DNA of 64,000 nt, taken from positions 1,886,826-1,950,825 of the forward strand of contig NC_068362.1 in NCBI RefSeq assembly GCF_020536995.1, written 5' to 3'. The DNA comes from Dreissena polymorpha. Lineage: Eukaryota > Mollusca > Bivalvia > Myida > Dreissenidae. The notes under the pieces were generated by a model. The model worked only from the letters and a program-made list of their open reading frames with translations. It was not told the DNA's origin and searched no databases. How positions within the stretch are numbered: position 1 is the stretch's first letter; every line of letters begins with the position of its first letter. Positions 47,601 through 55,437 of this stretch are shown here, one piece after another. Both the position numbers and the translations under genes were made by a program.

Positions 47601-50600
47601 TTCAAGTTTCATGAAAAAATATTAAGAACTTTAAAAGTTATCGCAGGATCCAGAAAACCACCATTTCAGCAGTATTTCTAGTCTATTTGTTGCCATAGCA
47701 ACCAGAATTTTTGATGTAAGAACGAAATGAAATGACGTACATAATGTCCATATTGACATCTATGTTCCAAGTTTCATGACAAAATATTAGGAACTTTTAA
47801 AGTTAATGCAGGATCCAGAAAAGTGTGACAGACTGACTGACAGACGGAGCGCAAACCATAAGTCCCCTCCGGTGAAACCGGTAGGGGACTAAAAATGACA
47901 TAAGTACACATGGTTGCCATTGTTTCAAAGGATGGCTTGGTATGTTTTCTTTTTAGCCCACCTGAGCATGGTGAGATTTTGTGATCACCTTTTGTCAGTC
48001 ATCCGTCTTGAGTCGTCAACATGTGCCTTTATTAACACTCTGGAGGACATATTTATTGTCCAATCTTAATGAAACTTGGTCAGACAATTTGTTCTGATGA
48101 TATCTTTGATGAGTTGAACAATGGTTCTGGTCTGTTGAAAAACATGGCCACCAGGGGGCGTTGAATTTTTCCTAATATGGCTATAGTAAAACCTTGTAAG
48201 CGCTCTAGAGGCAACATTTGATGTTTCGATCTTCATTTAACTTGGTCAAAAGATTTGTCCCAATGATAGCTTGGATGAGTTCTAAAATGGTTCTGGCTGG
48301 TTGAAAAACATGGCCGCCAGGGGGGGGGGGGGGGGCGGGGCATTTTTCCTTGTAAGTTGTATTGCTATTAATGTCTATAGTAAAACACTCTAGAGGCCAC
48401 ATTTATTTCCAATTTTCATGAAACTTGGTCCGAAGAATTGTCCCAATGAAATCTTGGATGAGTTTGAAAATTGTTCTGGTTGGACAAAAAACATGGCTGC
48501 CAGGGGGCGGGGCAGTTTTACTTATATGGCTATAGTCTCTAGAAGACACATTTATTGTCCAATACAAATTAATTTTTTTTGTCAGAACATTTGTTTTAAT
48601 GATATGTTGGATGAGTTTGAAAATGGTTCTGGTCTGTTGAAAAACATGGCCGCCAGGAGGCGTGGCATTTATCCTTATATGACTATAGTAAAGCCTTGTT
48701 AACACTCCAAAAGTCACATTTATAGTTCAATTTTCATGACACTTTGTCAGAACATTTAATCTAATGATATCTTGGGCTGCACAGAACAGGTCAGTTCTTT
48801 TGTATCTCAGATAAGCAACTTTGGCCTTTTAGGCCCTCTTGTTGTCTTTCATTAACAATCAAACTGGAAATTTGAATAGAACATGCACAAACATGCCAAA
48901 GTGATTTGCTGGCATCTGGAAAGGGTCATATGGAAAAAATTACTAATAAGGTATTCATGAGCTCAAATAAGCATCAATTATTTGCATGTAATATTACTCA
49001 GCAAGTACAAATTTCGCGTTTGGTTTAAAAAAAAAAAAGTTTCACCAAAGAAATGTAGGTTGCACTTGAACTATCGATATTTACATTTATAATTTAGTCA
49101 TAATGATTTCTCTATACATTTTATTTTGTATGTCCAACTTCATGAGTACAGTTCAGATTATACACAATTCTGTTTTGGTGTTGTTCGTCATTTTCAGATT
49201 ATGGGTGCAAGCATTTTTCTGTTCTATCTTTTAAGCTGTGTTCTTGAAAACTGGGCTTAAGGCATGTGCCTACAGTGTCATCCCAGACTAGCCTGTGTAG
49301 TACACACAGGCTACCAGTAATCAGGGAGGACACTCCACTTAACTGGATTTTCATTTAAAAGAGACTTTCTTAAAGAGAAAAATTCCTTTAAAGCCAAAGT
49401 GTTGCTGCAGAATGCACAGGCTAATCTGGGACGACACTTTACGCACATGCAAGGAGCCCTGTTTTCCCAGAGTAGGGCTGAATTGAAGTTAATGTTTGTC
49501 AAGACATGGGTCATGAAATCCTTTCTACAGCTGTTCACCACCTCTGATAGGAATAAATCAGTTCTCAGTGTTTGGCATAAGTGTGTGCACTGAGTACTGG
49601 TAACTGGTAAACCAGCTGATTTGGCAAAAGTGTGAGTGGGTTTAAGGAATGTTATGAAATATGGTAACCTTATATACATAGGAATATTCCTCTGTTAGCT
49701 GAATTTCTCCTTTTTAATAGCAGTATTTGTTTCTATTTTTTTTTAAATTGAGGTTTTGTTTAAATTGAATGAACGTTTTAATATATTAAGGTTAAAAATT
49801 AATGCACATTACCCATTAAGAATTTCATAGTTTGACGTACATCATTTTGAATATATAAAAGGATTTCAAATCTTGTACATGCATGTTTGGTATTTAGTGT
49901 TAACTTGGCTCATGGATTTGAGTCTGAGCTCATAGAAATTCCATGTATGTATCTGCAAGCTCTCAAAACTAACATCCATATGCTAGAGGGATGAAATTTT
50001 ACTAATAATAATGTTACAATATTGTTTCTTTTTTAATTTTGGCAGATATAGCCATCACATTATTGTTGTATCAAGGATAAACTTTATTAGTTCAGTAATA
50101 TTTTTTGTCCCCTACCGGTTTCACTGGAGGGGACTTATGGTTTACGCTCTGTGCGTCTGTCTGTCACACTTTTCTGGATCCTGCGATAACTTAAAAAGTG
50201 CATCATATTTTTTCATGAAACTTGAAACATGGATAGATGGCAATATGGACATTATGCACGTCATTTCATTTTGTTCCTACGTCAAAAATTCTGGTTGCTA
50301 TGGCAACAACAACAAAAATCTGACAATGGTGGAGCCGGTAGGGAACATACATTGCTTGGCAATAGTCTTGTTTTTATTTTTTGTTGCGTATAATATTAAT
50401 ATCTAATTAGATGAATATAAGGTGTGTTGATTTAATAACTCAACATTATTAAGAATATTGTTAAATTTCAACAGCATTCTTGTTTGCATTCTGGTTTCGA
50501 TTTGATAAGAAAGATAACAACTGACACAATTCTCAAATCACCAGTAAAGTAAAACATTGTACATAAAACAGTCTAAACTTTAATAAAGAAAGTCAACATG

Positions 50601-52151
50601 AGCGAATCAGTTGATCCATTCATATCCATAACATATCTTGTACAGAACAAATTGCATCTAAACTAGTATTTTGTCATATGGTGAAAGACAGGTATGTCAA
50701 TGTTAATACATATGCATCCACATTGCATAATTTAAATTATTTATTTAACAATGTATCTATGTAACAGTATTTGCTTAAGACTGTCTAGAATATTTTATGC
50801 ACTTGAAAATGCTCGTATGCTTGACAATTTTATTAATTAAATAAATGTGAATTTTGAAAGCGTTGTGTTAAATAGTAGATTAAAATTCAATGAACAATCA
50901 TTATTCCACTGAATTACACATCAAATTTTGTGTGCAATGTACCATAATGAACATGTTTGTTGATGTAATGGCTATTTTCTCGATTGATTCATTTGTATGC
51001 TCATTTCAGATCGCAGAAAGGTGGATGAACTAATGCATTGTGGGTCAAGAAAATCATCCAATGAAGCCATGGAAGGTTTTATAGTTGCTGTAAAAGATGA
51101 TGGAGTGACCACTAGCACAATCGTCATACCATATGCACAGAATCATGACAAAAAGAAACAGGTTCAAGACATTATTAAAGCAAGCGAGGATCATGTAAGC
51201 TCTATTATGACTATATATGCTGCGTGTCATGATGTGAAAGTATCTCACGGGCATGGCCTCTTAGACTCCCTAGATACTCTGAGAAGTACAGCCACTGTCT
51301 CAATGGATCAAAGAAGTGTACAACACAGGCGATCTTGTAGTTCTCCTATTGGACAATACACACATGTTCTCTATTTGGAAAATTGTGAAAACATGCTTAG
51401 TTCAAGGAAGGGCATATTGCCATGTAACAAAAGTACCAAAGGTGGCAGAGTTTGTAAGAGATTGAAACCACTGCTGAACATATCTGCAGAAGTCAAGGGG
51501 AGAACAGTGGATGGAAAGCAGCATAGCAGTCTTATGAAAACTGGAAACCATTGCCAGCTGAAATATGCTCCGCTGCCTGCAGATGCAAAATCAACAAATA
51601 TGTCATGTCAACAATCAAATAAAGCAGCGCTATCTAACATTGGGACAACAAGTATGCAATTTTCAAAGTACACAAAGAATGATTGTCAAGAGTTTTTGCC
51701 CTTGAAACCAACATTTATACCAAATTTCTTGAAGAGTTCTACCTCCACAGGAAGTGTCAACATAGATTCCATGTGTAATGATCAGCCAGCAGATAGTGAT
51801 CCTTCCTGTAATCCCCAGAAGCATTTTTCCAATATCTCTCAGTGCAATGTGGAAGTAAAAGAAAAACAGTTGTGTAAAGATAGGAAACAGTTTGTGCTGT
51901 TAGGCAACTCCGATACGATCACAAATAAATCTCATTTTGTCTTAAAATTTGGCGAGGCACAGCATGGTTTTAAAACAAAGAAAATTAATATGATAAGTCG
52001 GAAACGAACGTTTGAGAATTATTTTGAACGGGATTCATGTGTAACAAATGAAAAAAATCCAGTTCTTCAGGACACTGATAATAAAGAATGTGGAAACAAA
52101 TCTGTGAAGAAGCTCAAAACTTCAATTCTGGATGCTTTAGATGCATACTAA
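35463..52151 (+). CDS. LRRC42: LRRC42 orthologue (leucine-rich repeat protein 42)
   Basis: A poorly understood metazoan LRR protein; nuclear role suspected but not established. Six coding exons: 35463-35688, 40601-40730, 43317-43435, 43869-43963, 45304-45460, 51010-52151, all joining in phase. Exon 1 reads SLFDQCILFIAYNVDKVEDF then GFPSQIGEKIF, as in human SLFSLVLGFISDNVDHIDSL and GFPEQIAEKLF. Exon 2 gives DLHCLDLSHCGLGDNHELLQ, exon 3 LEQLCLKGNSITDAGIQKLT, exon 5 TEGWAQPVIKTWKEN, and the end KKLKTSILDALDAY replaces the human DWDLLNSY. About 90 human N-terminal residues have no counterpart; either ATG 35463 is the start or an upstream coding exon was missed (acceptor CACCCCAG at 35477 is possible). 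Length about 620 residues against about 428 in human, because the last exon is greatly extended. Confidence 0.9.
35848..35991 (-). mobile_element. tRNA-derived SINE fragment
   Basis: The minus strand reads GTAGTGGATGAGGTGTCCGC and later GTGGGTTCGAACCCCACTCG, the A- and B-box parts of a tRNA-like head, then TACTGGTTCTTCCCAGGAAACGG typical of bivalve SINE bodies. It abuts the LINE below with no gap. Confidence 0.75.
35992..37091 (+). CDS. LINE endonuclease portion of ORF2
   Basis: The open frame spans 35805-37091 but its first part is SINE sequence. Endonuclease motifs: NLRIMNINCRSV at about 36306, DIVCGTESRL, IAGDFNCPDIDW at about 36750, and ISDHDIVV at about 36960 (catalytic Asp-His). Ends at TAA 37089-37091, after which the same frame continues into the RT domain, so this is a stop inside one protein and not a true gene end. 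Confidence 0.85.
37197..38819 (+). CDS. LINE reverse transcriptase portion of ORF2
   Basis: Same frame as the endonuclease part. RT blocks in order: NYRPVSLTCVLSKLLEHIIC, HGFRSGYSCETQL, IILDFSKAFDTVPHQRLL, GVPQGTVLGPLLFL, and the catalytic FADD at 38312-38323, then the thumb region LEYGSVVWDPY. The last residues before 38819 are out of frame; the true continuation (ARFITRDYKS...) is in the next frame and leads to 39192. A loss of two bases in a GAGAG run near 38741 would explain it. Confidence 0.88.
   Translation: MRPSNNSAPWISRNIKRQLKRKARLYKKAKKSNNWANYRKCQKETKRAMHKAEWNHINQIIEEGLQNNNSKPFWNNVKSRKEDNIGTAPLREHGHLITDSKSKAEILVNQFQSVFTKDDTNQPTPQLTKRVNDDIPPLHISEDGVLKLLKNINVRKAAGPDELPNRVLQACAIEATPAIAAIFQRSVDTGELPKDWRDANIAPVFKNGDRHSPENYRPVSLTCVLSKLLEHIICRHILNHLDKHKVLTNLNHGFRSGYSCETQLVVTAHDLLGYHDQNKQVDTIILDFSKAFDTVPHQRLLLKLEHYGIRGPIHNWISHFLTQREMCVVVEGEKSRYVAVGSGVPQGTVLGPLLFLCHINDLPERVKSHIRLFADDCLLYRAINSIKDHLILQEDLENLQIWAQDWGMRFNSKKCYLLSSKTKSSFFYTIGNTILKNVQENPYLGITFSNNMKWKTHISNITKWANSTLGFLRRNLRYCPQNCRKTAYQALIRSKLEYGSVVWDPYQQGDIDKLESPTICGSLYHQRLQIQTRRMCNSHA
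38812..39192 (+). CDS. LINE ORF2 C-terminal part
   Basis: Reads MLDDLNLPTLQERRRHQRLM and FLYKVVEGHVPAI, then SFFPRTILDWNLLSEST, the usual tail of Jockey/CR1-group proteins. In the frame following the 38741 shift. Confidence 0.82.
   Translation: MLDDLNLPTLQERRRHQRLMFLYKVVEGHVPAINVDHYLHRLRPKRTIRAKKFEDYVHDNIVLKSVNNNSKCYQPLHTNSDKFKHSFFPRTILDWNLLSESTVNKTSIECFKAAISAKVGHLPGSY
39276..40600. other. LRRC42 intron 1 end, nothing recognised
   Basis: AT-rich intron; a 121-codon minus-strand open frame at 39776-40141 has no family motif and is probably chance. Confidence 0.5.
40601..40730 (+). CDS. LRRC42: LRRC42 coding exon 2
   Basis: 130 bases between ATTTCAG|GTGAG and TACAG|GTATGG. Encodes EHLCLNYHLEAILKFQDLHC followed by LDLSHCGLGDNHELLQ, an LRR matching human TCLDLSCCKLGDEHELLEHL. 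Confidence 0.9.
41325..42380 (+). mobile_element. Tandem-repeat-bearing element, copy A
   Basis: Starts ATACCCCCATTACCATTGGT and ends GTGGGGGTATACGTCACG.. CTCTAGTT. Between are several units of about 140 bp with CATCATTGGACGGTGTGTC-like, GCGAAAGAATTACGTCAATA, CCAAGGTCAAGGTCACAC and GAGTTCAAAGGTCAAAAATG. The GGGGGTA/TACCCCC ends are inverted. Same family as 45499-46800. Confidence 0.8.
42590..43230. repeat. Tandem repeat, about 165-bp unit, about 4 diverged copies
   Basis: Units share TCAAATAGTTTTAATCAGA, GGTGA(T/C)AATGTTT, a TATAATC.CA.CAAGTTC block, CCAGATC.C.TGA and GAGTTATGGCC. Lies before LRRC42 exon 3. Confidence 0.65.
43317..43435 (+). CDS. LRRC42: LRRC42 coding exon 3
   Basis: 119 bases; acceptor GTTTCAG|T, donor TCAG|GTATT. 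LEQLCLKGNSITDAGIQKLT then PFRMFKHGPSRLSVVDLS, matching human VTQLHLKDNCLSDAGVRKMT. Confidence 0.92.
43869..43963 (+). CDS. LRRC42: LRRC42 coding exon 4
   Basis: 95 bases; acceptor TTTCCAG|GA, donor GTA|GTGAGTG (an alternative AAA|GTAGTG keeps the frame). Encodes NTGVSVLCLKYFTQFPRLTR, the last LRR. Confidence 0.85.
43989..44218. mobile_element. AGGCTAATC snapback repeat, copy
   Basis: Ends CTCTGGTAAAACAGGGCTTC and CCGTTTTCCTAGTGCAAAG; inner GGCGGAAAGTCCTGATTAGC. Left inner half shortened. Confidence 0.7.
44335..44760. repeat. Dispersed tandem-type repeat (short units with AAGGTCAA)
   Basis: Begins TATCCCACCGCAAAGCGGTA, then three diverged copies of a CTGTTCCATATCTCCCATAC / TTCATGAAAC block with ATCAAGGTCAAAGGTTCAAG between. 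Resembles the other bivalve tandem-bearing elements. Confidence 0.55.
45027..45282. mobile_element. AGGCTAATC snapback repeat, full copy
   Basis: GAGAAAGAATGGGGCCTTAT and the mirror ATTAAGCCCCATTTTCC, inner CAGTCTGCACAGACTAATCA and CACAGGATAATCTGGGACAA. Confidence 0.78.
45304..45460 (+). CDS. LRRC42: LRRC42 coding exon 5
   Basis: 157 bases; acceptor ATATTCAG|CC, donor TTTT|GTAGGC. Encodes PVPVSPWKCSEEVRPVTMVI, GTEGWAQPVIKTWKEN; human CKTEGWADQIVLQWE. The join to exon 6 gives GFYRRK, like human RFYGKR, which fixes the donor. Confidence 0.9.
45499..46800 (+). mobile_element. Tandem-repeat-bearing element, copy B
   Basis: Same ends (ATACCCCTATTACCATTGGT ... GTGGGGGTATACATCATG..CTCTAGTT) and same 140-bp units as 41325-42380 but with more units. 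Starts about 40 bp after LRRC42 exon 5. Confidence 0.8.
46812..46942. mobile_element. AGGCTAATC snapback repeat, shortened copy
   Basis: TCTAGAAAAACTTGGCTTAA at the left, GCATTATGCCCCAGTTTTCC at the right, centre lost. Confidence 0.7.
47440..47890 (-). mobile_element. GTCCCCTACCGG element, copy 1
   Basis: From AAGTCCCCTACCGGCTCCAC to AACCGGTAGGGGAC, with two internal copies of TTGCCATAGCAACCAGAATT + GCAGGATCCAGAAAA. The ends are inverted repeats. A shorter copy lies inverted at 50107-50368. Confidence 0.75.
47957..48842 (+). repeat. Tandem-repeat element, about 170-bp unit, 4 copies
   Basis: Starts TAGCCCACCTGAGCATGGTG and ends TTTTAGGCCCTCTTGTTG. Units contain CAATTTTCATGAAACTTGGT, GATGAGTTTGAAAATGGTTC and GAAAAACATGGCCGCCAGGG. 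One unit has a 16-G run at 48320-48335. Confidence 0.8.
49242..49485. mobile_element. AGGCTAATC snapback repeat, copy
   Basis: CTTGAAAACTGGGCTTAAGG and mirror AGCCCTGTTTTCCCAGAGTA; inner CAGGCTACCAGTAATCAGGG and CACAGGCTAATCTGGGACGA. Confidence 0.78.
50107..50368 (+). mobile_element. GTCCCCTACCGG element, copy 2 (inverted relative to copy 1)
   Basis: From GTCCCCTACCGGTTTCACTG to GGAGCCGGTAGGGAACA, one unit only, with CTGGTTGCTATGGCAACAAC. The open frame over it is fortuitous. Confidence 0.75.
51010..52151 (+). CDS. LRRC42: LRRC42 coding exon 6 (terminal, extended)
   Basis: 1,142 bases with an intact frame of about 380 codons; acceptor CATTTCAG|AT; stop TAA at 52149-52151. Starts RRKVDELMHCGSRKSSNEAM, is rich in Ser, Lys, Asn, Thr and Cys with no LRR, and has basic clusters (KTKKINMISRKR, KKLK) that could be nuclear localisation signals. 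Human has only about 150 residues here. The final aromatic (Y) is kept. Confidence 0.88.
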
Positions 52152-52414
52152 TAAATACCTTTTGTCCTCGCTAATCATTTATAACAACTTGGATCAGATT
52201 TTGATCATGCAATATGTTTGTGAATTCCGTTTAGAAGTGAAAATAAATTGATAATCTTGTTCATTTTATGGCAAGTTTAAATGTCATTGTGTCCAAATGA
52301 TTCAATTTCGTGTTTTATGTTTTTGCTACAGCAGTTATGAAATTTTGCTCGAGTTGGTTTCTTTTGGTTTTTTGTACAATGTATGTATCAGTTAAATAAT
52401 TTTAATACGCAGCA

Positions 52415-52425
52415 AATAAAATAAA
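52415..52425 (+). terminator. LRRC42 poly(A) signal candidates
   Basis: Two overlapping AATAAA hexamers about 265 bases after the stop. Earlier AATAAA hexamers lie at 52150 and 52242. Confidence 0.5.
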
Positions 52426-52534
52426 CTGTGTACGGCAAACTTAATTCTACATCGTTATGATATTATTTTTTGAATTTTGTGAAAATAATCTATGACTGTG
52501 AATACATGTACAAAATTGTTAAAAGTTTATTTTT

Positions 52535-52830
52535 AGCTCTGCTGTTTTCTGATAAAATTCCAGGTATTGTCATAGCCAACTCGTCCGCCGTCCACGTGCT
52601 AAAACCTTAACATTGACTCTAAAATCAAAGTGCTTCCACCTACGACTTTGAAACCTTATATGTAGATGCACCTTGATGAGTTCTACACGCCACACCCATT
52701 TTTGGGTCACTAGGTCAAAGGTCAAGGTCACTGTGACCTCTAAAAATAAATATAACAAGAATTTATTCAAAACTGCTACCGCAGCCGAGCGTTGGCAAAC
52801 GTTATGTGGTGCTCTTGTTAGTAAAAATAC
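52535..52830 (-). mobile_element. Repeat carrying ERE/DR1 sites, copy 2
   Basis: Inverse orientation of 18835-19137. Starts TAGCTCTGCTGTTTTCTGAT and ends near GGTGCTCTTGTTAG. Perfect DR1 AGGTCAAAGGTCA at 52712-52724 and perfect ERE AGGTCACTGTGACCT at 52725-52739. Confidence 0.7.
52712..52739. promoter_or_regulatory. Composite nuclear-receptor site in a repeat
   Basis: DR1 (52712-52724), TCAAGGTCA (52722-52730) and ERE palindrome (52725-52739) in 28 bases, mirror image of the 18921 site. Confidence 0.6.
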
Positions 52831-53058
52831 TCTCTGTATGTTCAAACGACACAAATTGTGGAGCAGTTACAATTATGCGTTAAAATCCATCTCGCAGAAT
52901 TTCAGCGTCAGTACTCGTTCACTAAATAGTCCAGGGAATGTATAATTGACCATCGATAAACACAGTTTTGCTTTCGAGATGAGAAAACAAACACTACCGA
53001 AATAGTATAGTGTCACGATAAGAGGAAAATCGTTTACTTATCCAACCACAAATGCAAA

Positions 53059-53253
53059 AATGGGTCTTATTCCATATGCGGCCATTTATATTTAGCCCAC
53101 TCAGCCTGCGCGTCTCTCAGTCTGGTCAGAAGATACATAATTAGACCATAACACATTGAGTTATTTTATAGCGAACAGCATCGCCTCTGACCAGACTGCG
53201 CAAATACGCAGGTTGGGCTTGAGATACCCTGGCCGAAACGCATAAGACCCATT
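53059..53253. mobile_element. MITE with AAATGGGTCTTAT ends
   Basis: Left AAATGGGTCTTATTCC and right CGCATAAGACCCATTT are inverted; CCATATGCGGCCA and GGCCGAAACGCAT also mirror; inner CAGTCTGGTCAGA and CTGACCAGACTG. About 195 bp, no coding. Confidence 0.8.
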
Positions 53254-54177
53254 TAAGCATGACGCGGCTATGAAAGTGTGATTTAAATGTGTGGAAAGAA
53301 AACTGTGTGTAAATCAAATATTAGCATACGATATATTTCAATGGTGAAAAAATACACTCATAATAAGGCATGTGAGGACACATATGATGAGCACTCCCGT
53401 AGTATAATTTTAATATCTACTTCATTAATGTGTGGTTTGACAATGATAACACACATTTCATGCGGTGAATATGCGACTAACAAGTGAAAAACACAATTGC
53501 TAAAATTCTGTTTTCAATTTAATTATTTAGAAACATAAATTTCAAATTTTAATTCAAAGTCAGCATTTACGCCGACTACGTTTTTCAAAGATATTTCTTG
53601 TTATATTTAGTTGTTTTTCATATTCGGTTTTAGCGATTATAAAGCATTTTTGTTGTTGTCTATAGTATACCTATAGTTATTTGTAAACTCGTGTTCAAAG
53701 GTTTATAAATTGAGAAATGTGAAGTAAACTGTAAGTAAACACACTTAACCTTCTACGAGTGCGTAGTTTGCACAGTTAATACAAAAGATCGCCGCTATCT
53801 GTTAAGAACAAAATAACGTTTCCCAGACATATAAAAATTTAACCCCGCTGTAGTAGCATGCGCTATGAACGAGGTTACGCTACAGTTGCGTGATAGTATA
53901 TTGGACATCCCACTATACTTGTTTATCAGCAGTAGTTTTATTTTCCCGCATCTATTAATAGCGTCAGATTATGAATGACCTTTGCTAAGCAAAGATACTA
54001 CGTCATTAAGACGCAGCAGATAGTGGACTATTTTAATCATTCATAAATATTCTCTTCCTCGACACGTTTAATACAAATATTGTTTACTGATTTTTTTTTC
54101 TAAAAATATTCCATTTGATACGATATTCACATTGTTTCCATCTGTGAATGAATATAGTTGAAGAACTCTTGCATAAA

Positions 54178-54513
54178 TTATACAACACTTTCTCGCGCAT
54201 CCGTGCGGCAGATGTGGCAGTTATGATGAGTTATCATGTTTATCGTAGTTAAGAGGGAACTGGCTTTAAAACGCGTGGTACAAACCTTAGTTGTTCGCAA
54301 GCGAACAATTAAAAACGGGTCGGATAAATAAGATACATGCGCTCTAGTTTCGGACGAGATCAAACATCCTTTAATTAACGGATTAATTACTCGGACTATC
54401 TGACAAGCCTCGTCAATCATGAGAGGTGTGTTTTTCCCATGTAACATCAACTGCAAAGGTTTATATCCAAGATGCTTGTAGGACCGGACTTGCGAAACTG
54501 GAATGTCGTTCAT
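54178..54513 (-). other. Unrecognised 111-codon open frame
   Basis: Begins MNDIPVSQVRSYKHLGYKPL. Balanced composition, unlike the AT-rich chance frames nearby, but no motif I know and no neighbouring exon. Could be chance, a lineage-specific gene, or transposon remains. Confidence 0.2.
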
Positions 54514-54764
54514 TTACAGTTCGAATGTTTTGTGTTTATTACGTTATTACGACAGAATATGAAATAGTATGTTTTGCTAAATTAAAAGAGACCAGTCAGA
54601 TATTAAATGAATCGATACAGACAAGTGTTGGCAAAAAATTGGCAGACAGTTGCGGATTTTTTACAATTTTATAATGATGAGAGAGTTGTAAAAATGATCT
54701 GTACCTACCAAATGAAATATATAAATTATCTCCCCTTAAAGCTTGTGACTTCCCTTGGATTTGT

Positions 54765-54950
54765 TTTTTTGACCTTTGACCTTGAAGGATGAACTTTACC
54801 TTTCACCACTCAAAATGTGCAGCTCCATGAGATACACATGCATGCCAAATATCAAGTTGCTATCTTCAATATTGCAAGTTATGGCCAATGTTAAAGTTTT
54901 CGGACGGACAAAAGACAGTTCGAATGCTATATGCCACCCTACTAGGGGAA
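54765..54950 (-). mobile_element. Single unit of the GACCTTGAAGGATGA repeat
   Basis: Same ACCACTCAAAATGTGCAGCT and CATGCATGCCAAATATCAAG blocks as 29810-30490, ending TGCCACCCTACTAGGGGAATA. Confidence 0.75.
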
Positions 54951-55228
54951 TAAAAAGAGCAATGGGACTCGAATGGATCCTTTAGGGACATCCACATTAA
55001 CAGACGACGAGGAAGATGTATTCGCGTACACAACACGTTGCTTGCTGGAGTGGTTAGAAGAACATTAGTCCAAGATAGAGCCACTTATGCCAATAGAAAG
55101 ATAATTTGGTCAATAAACCTTGGTACAATACCATCATCAAGTGCCTTAGCGATGTCGTCGTACGGATAAGTAAGCCGGTTTAAGGTAGAGTCGCATCCAA
55201 ATTGGTGAACAAATGAGCCACTTTATGC

Positions 55229-55437
55229 CTAATGGGTCTCGTGCCATATGCGGCCAGCGTAGCTCTAAACCAGCATGCGCATTAGCCCAGTCTGGTCGGC
55301 AGCTACCATGTTCGCCATTTTCAAACAAGGTGGCGTAGTGCGTAGTATCTTAAGTGAAAAGTGAAGCTCCTGATCAGACCGCGCTTATGCGCAGGTTGGT
55401 CTGATGCTACACAGGCCGCATATGACAGACGGCTCAT
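55229..55437. mobile_element. MITE related to 53059-53253
   Basis: Left TAATGGGTCTCGTGCCATAT, right CATATGACAGACGGCTCATT, inner CAGTCTGGTCGGCAGC and GATCAGACCGCGC mirrored. Confidence 0.7.

Larger units (their letters stand above)
48843..51009. other. LRRC42 intron 5 remainder
   Basis: Besides the two repeats listed separately (49242-49485, 50107-50368), this AT-rich intron shows nothing I recognise. Confidence 0.45.

Noticed and set aside
50011-50406. 131-codon plus-strand open frame with membrane-like stretches
   Set aside because: Most of it lies in the GTCCCCTACCGG element and AT-rich flank; no splice or family evidence.
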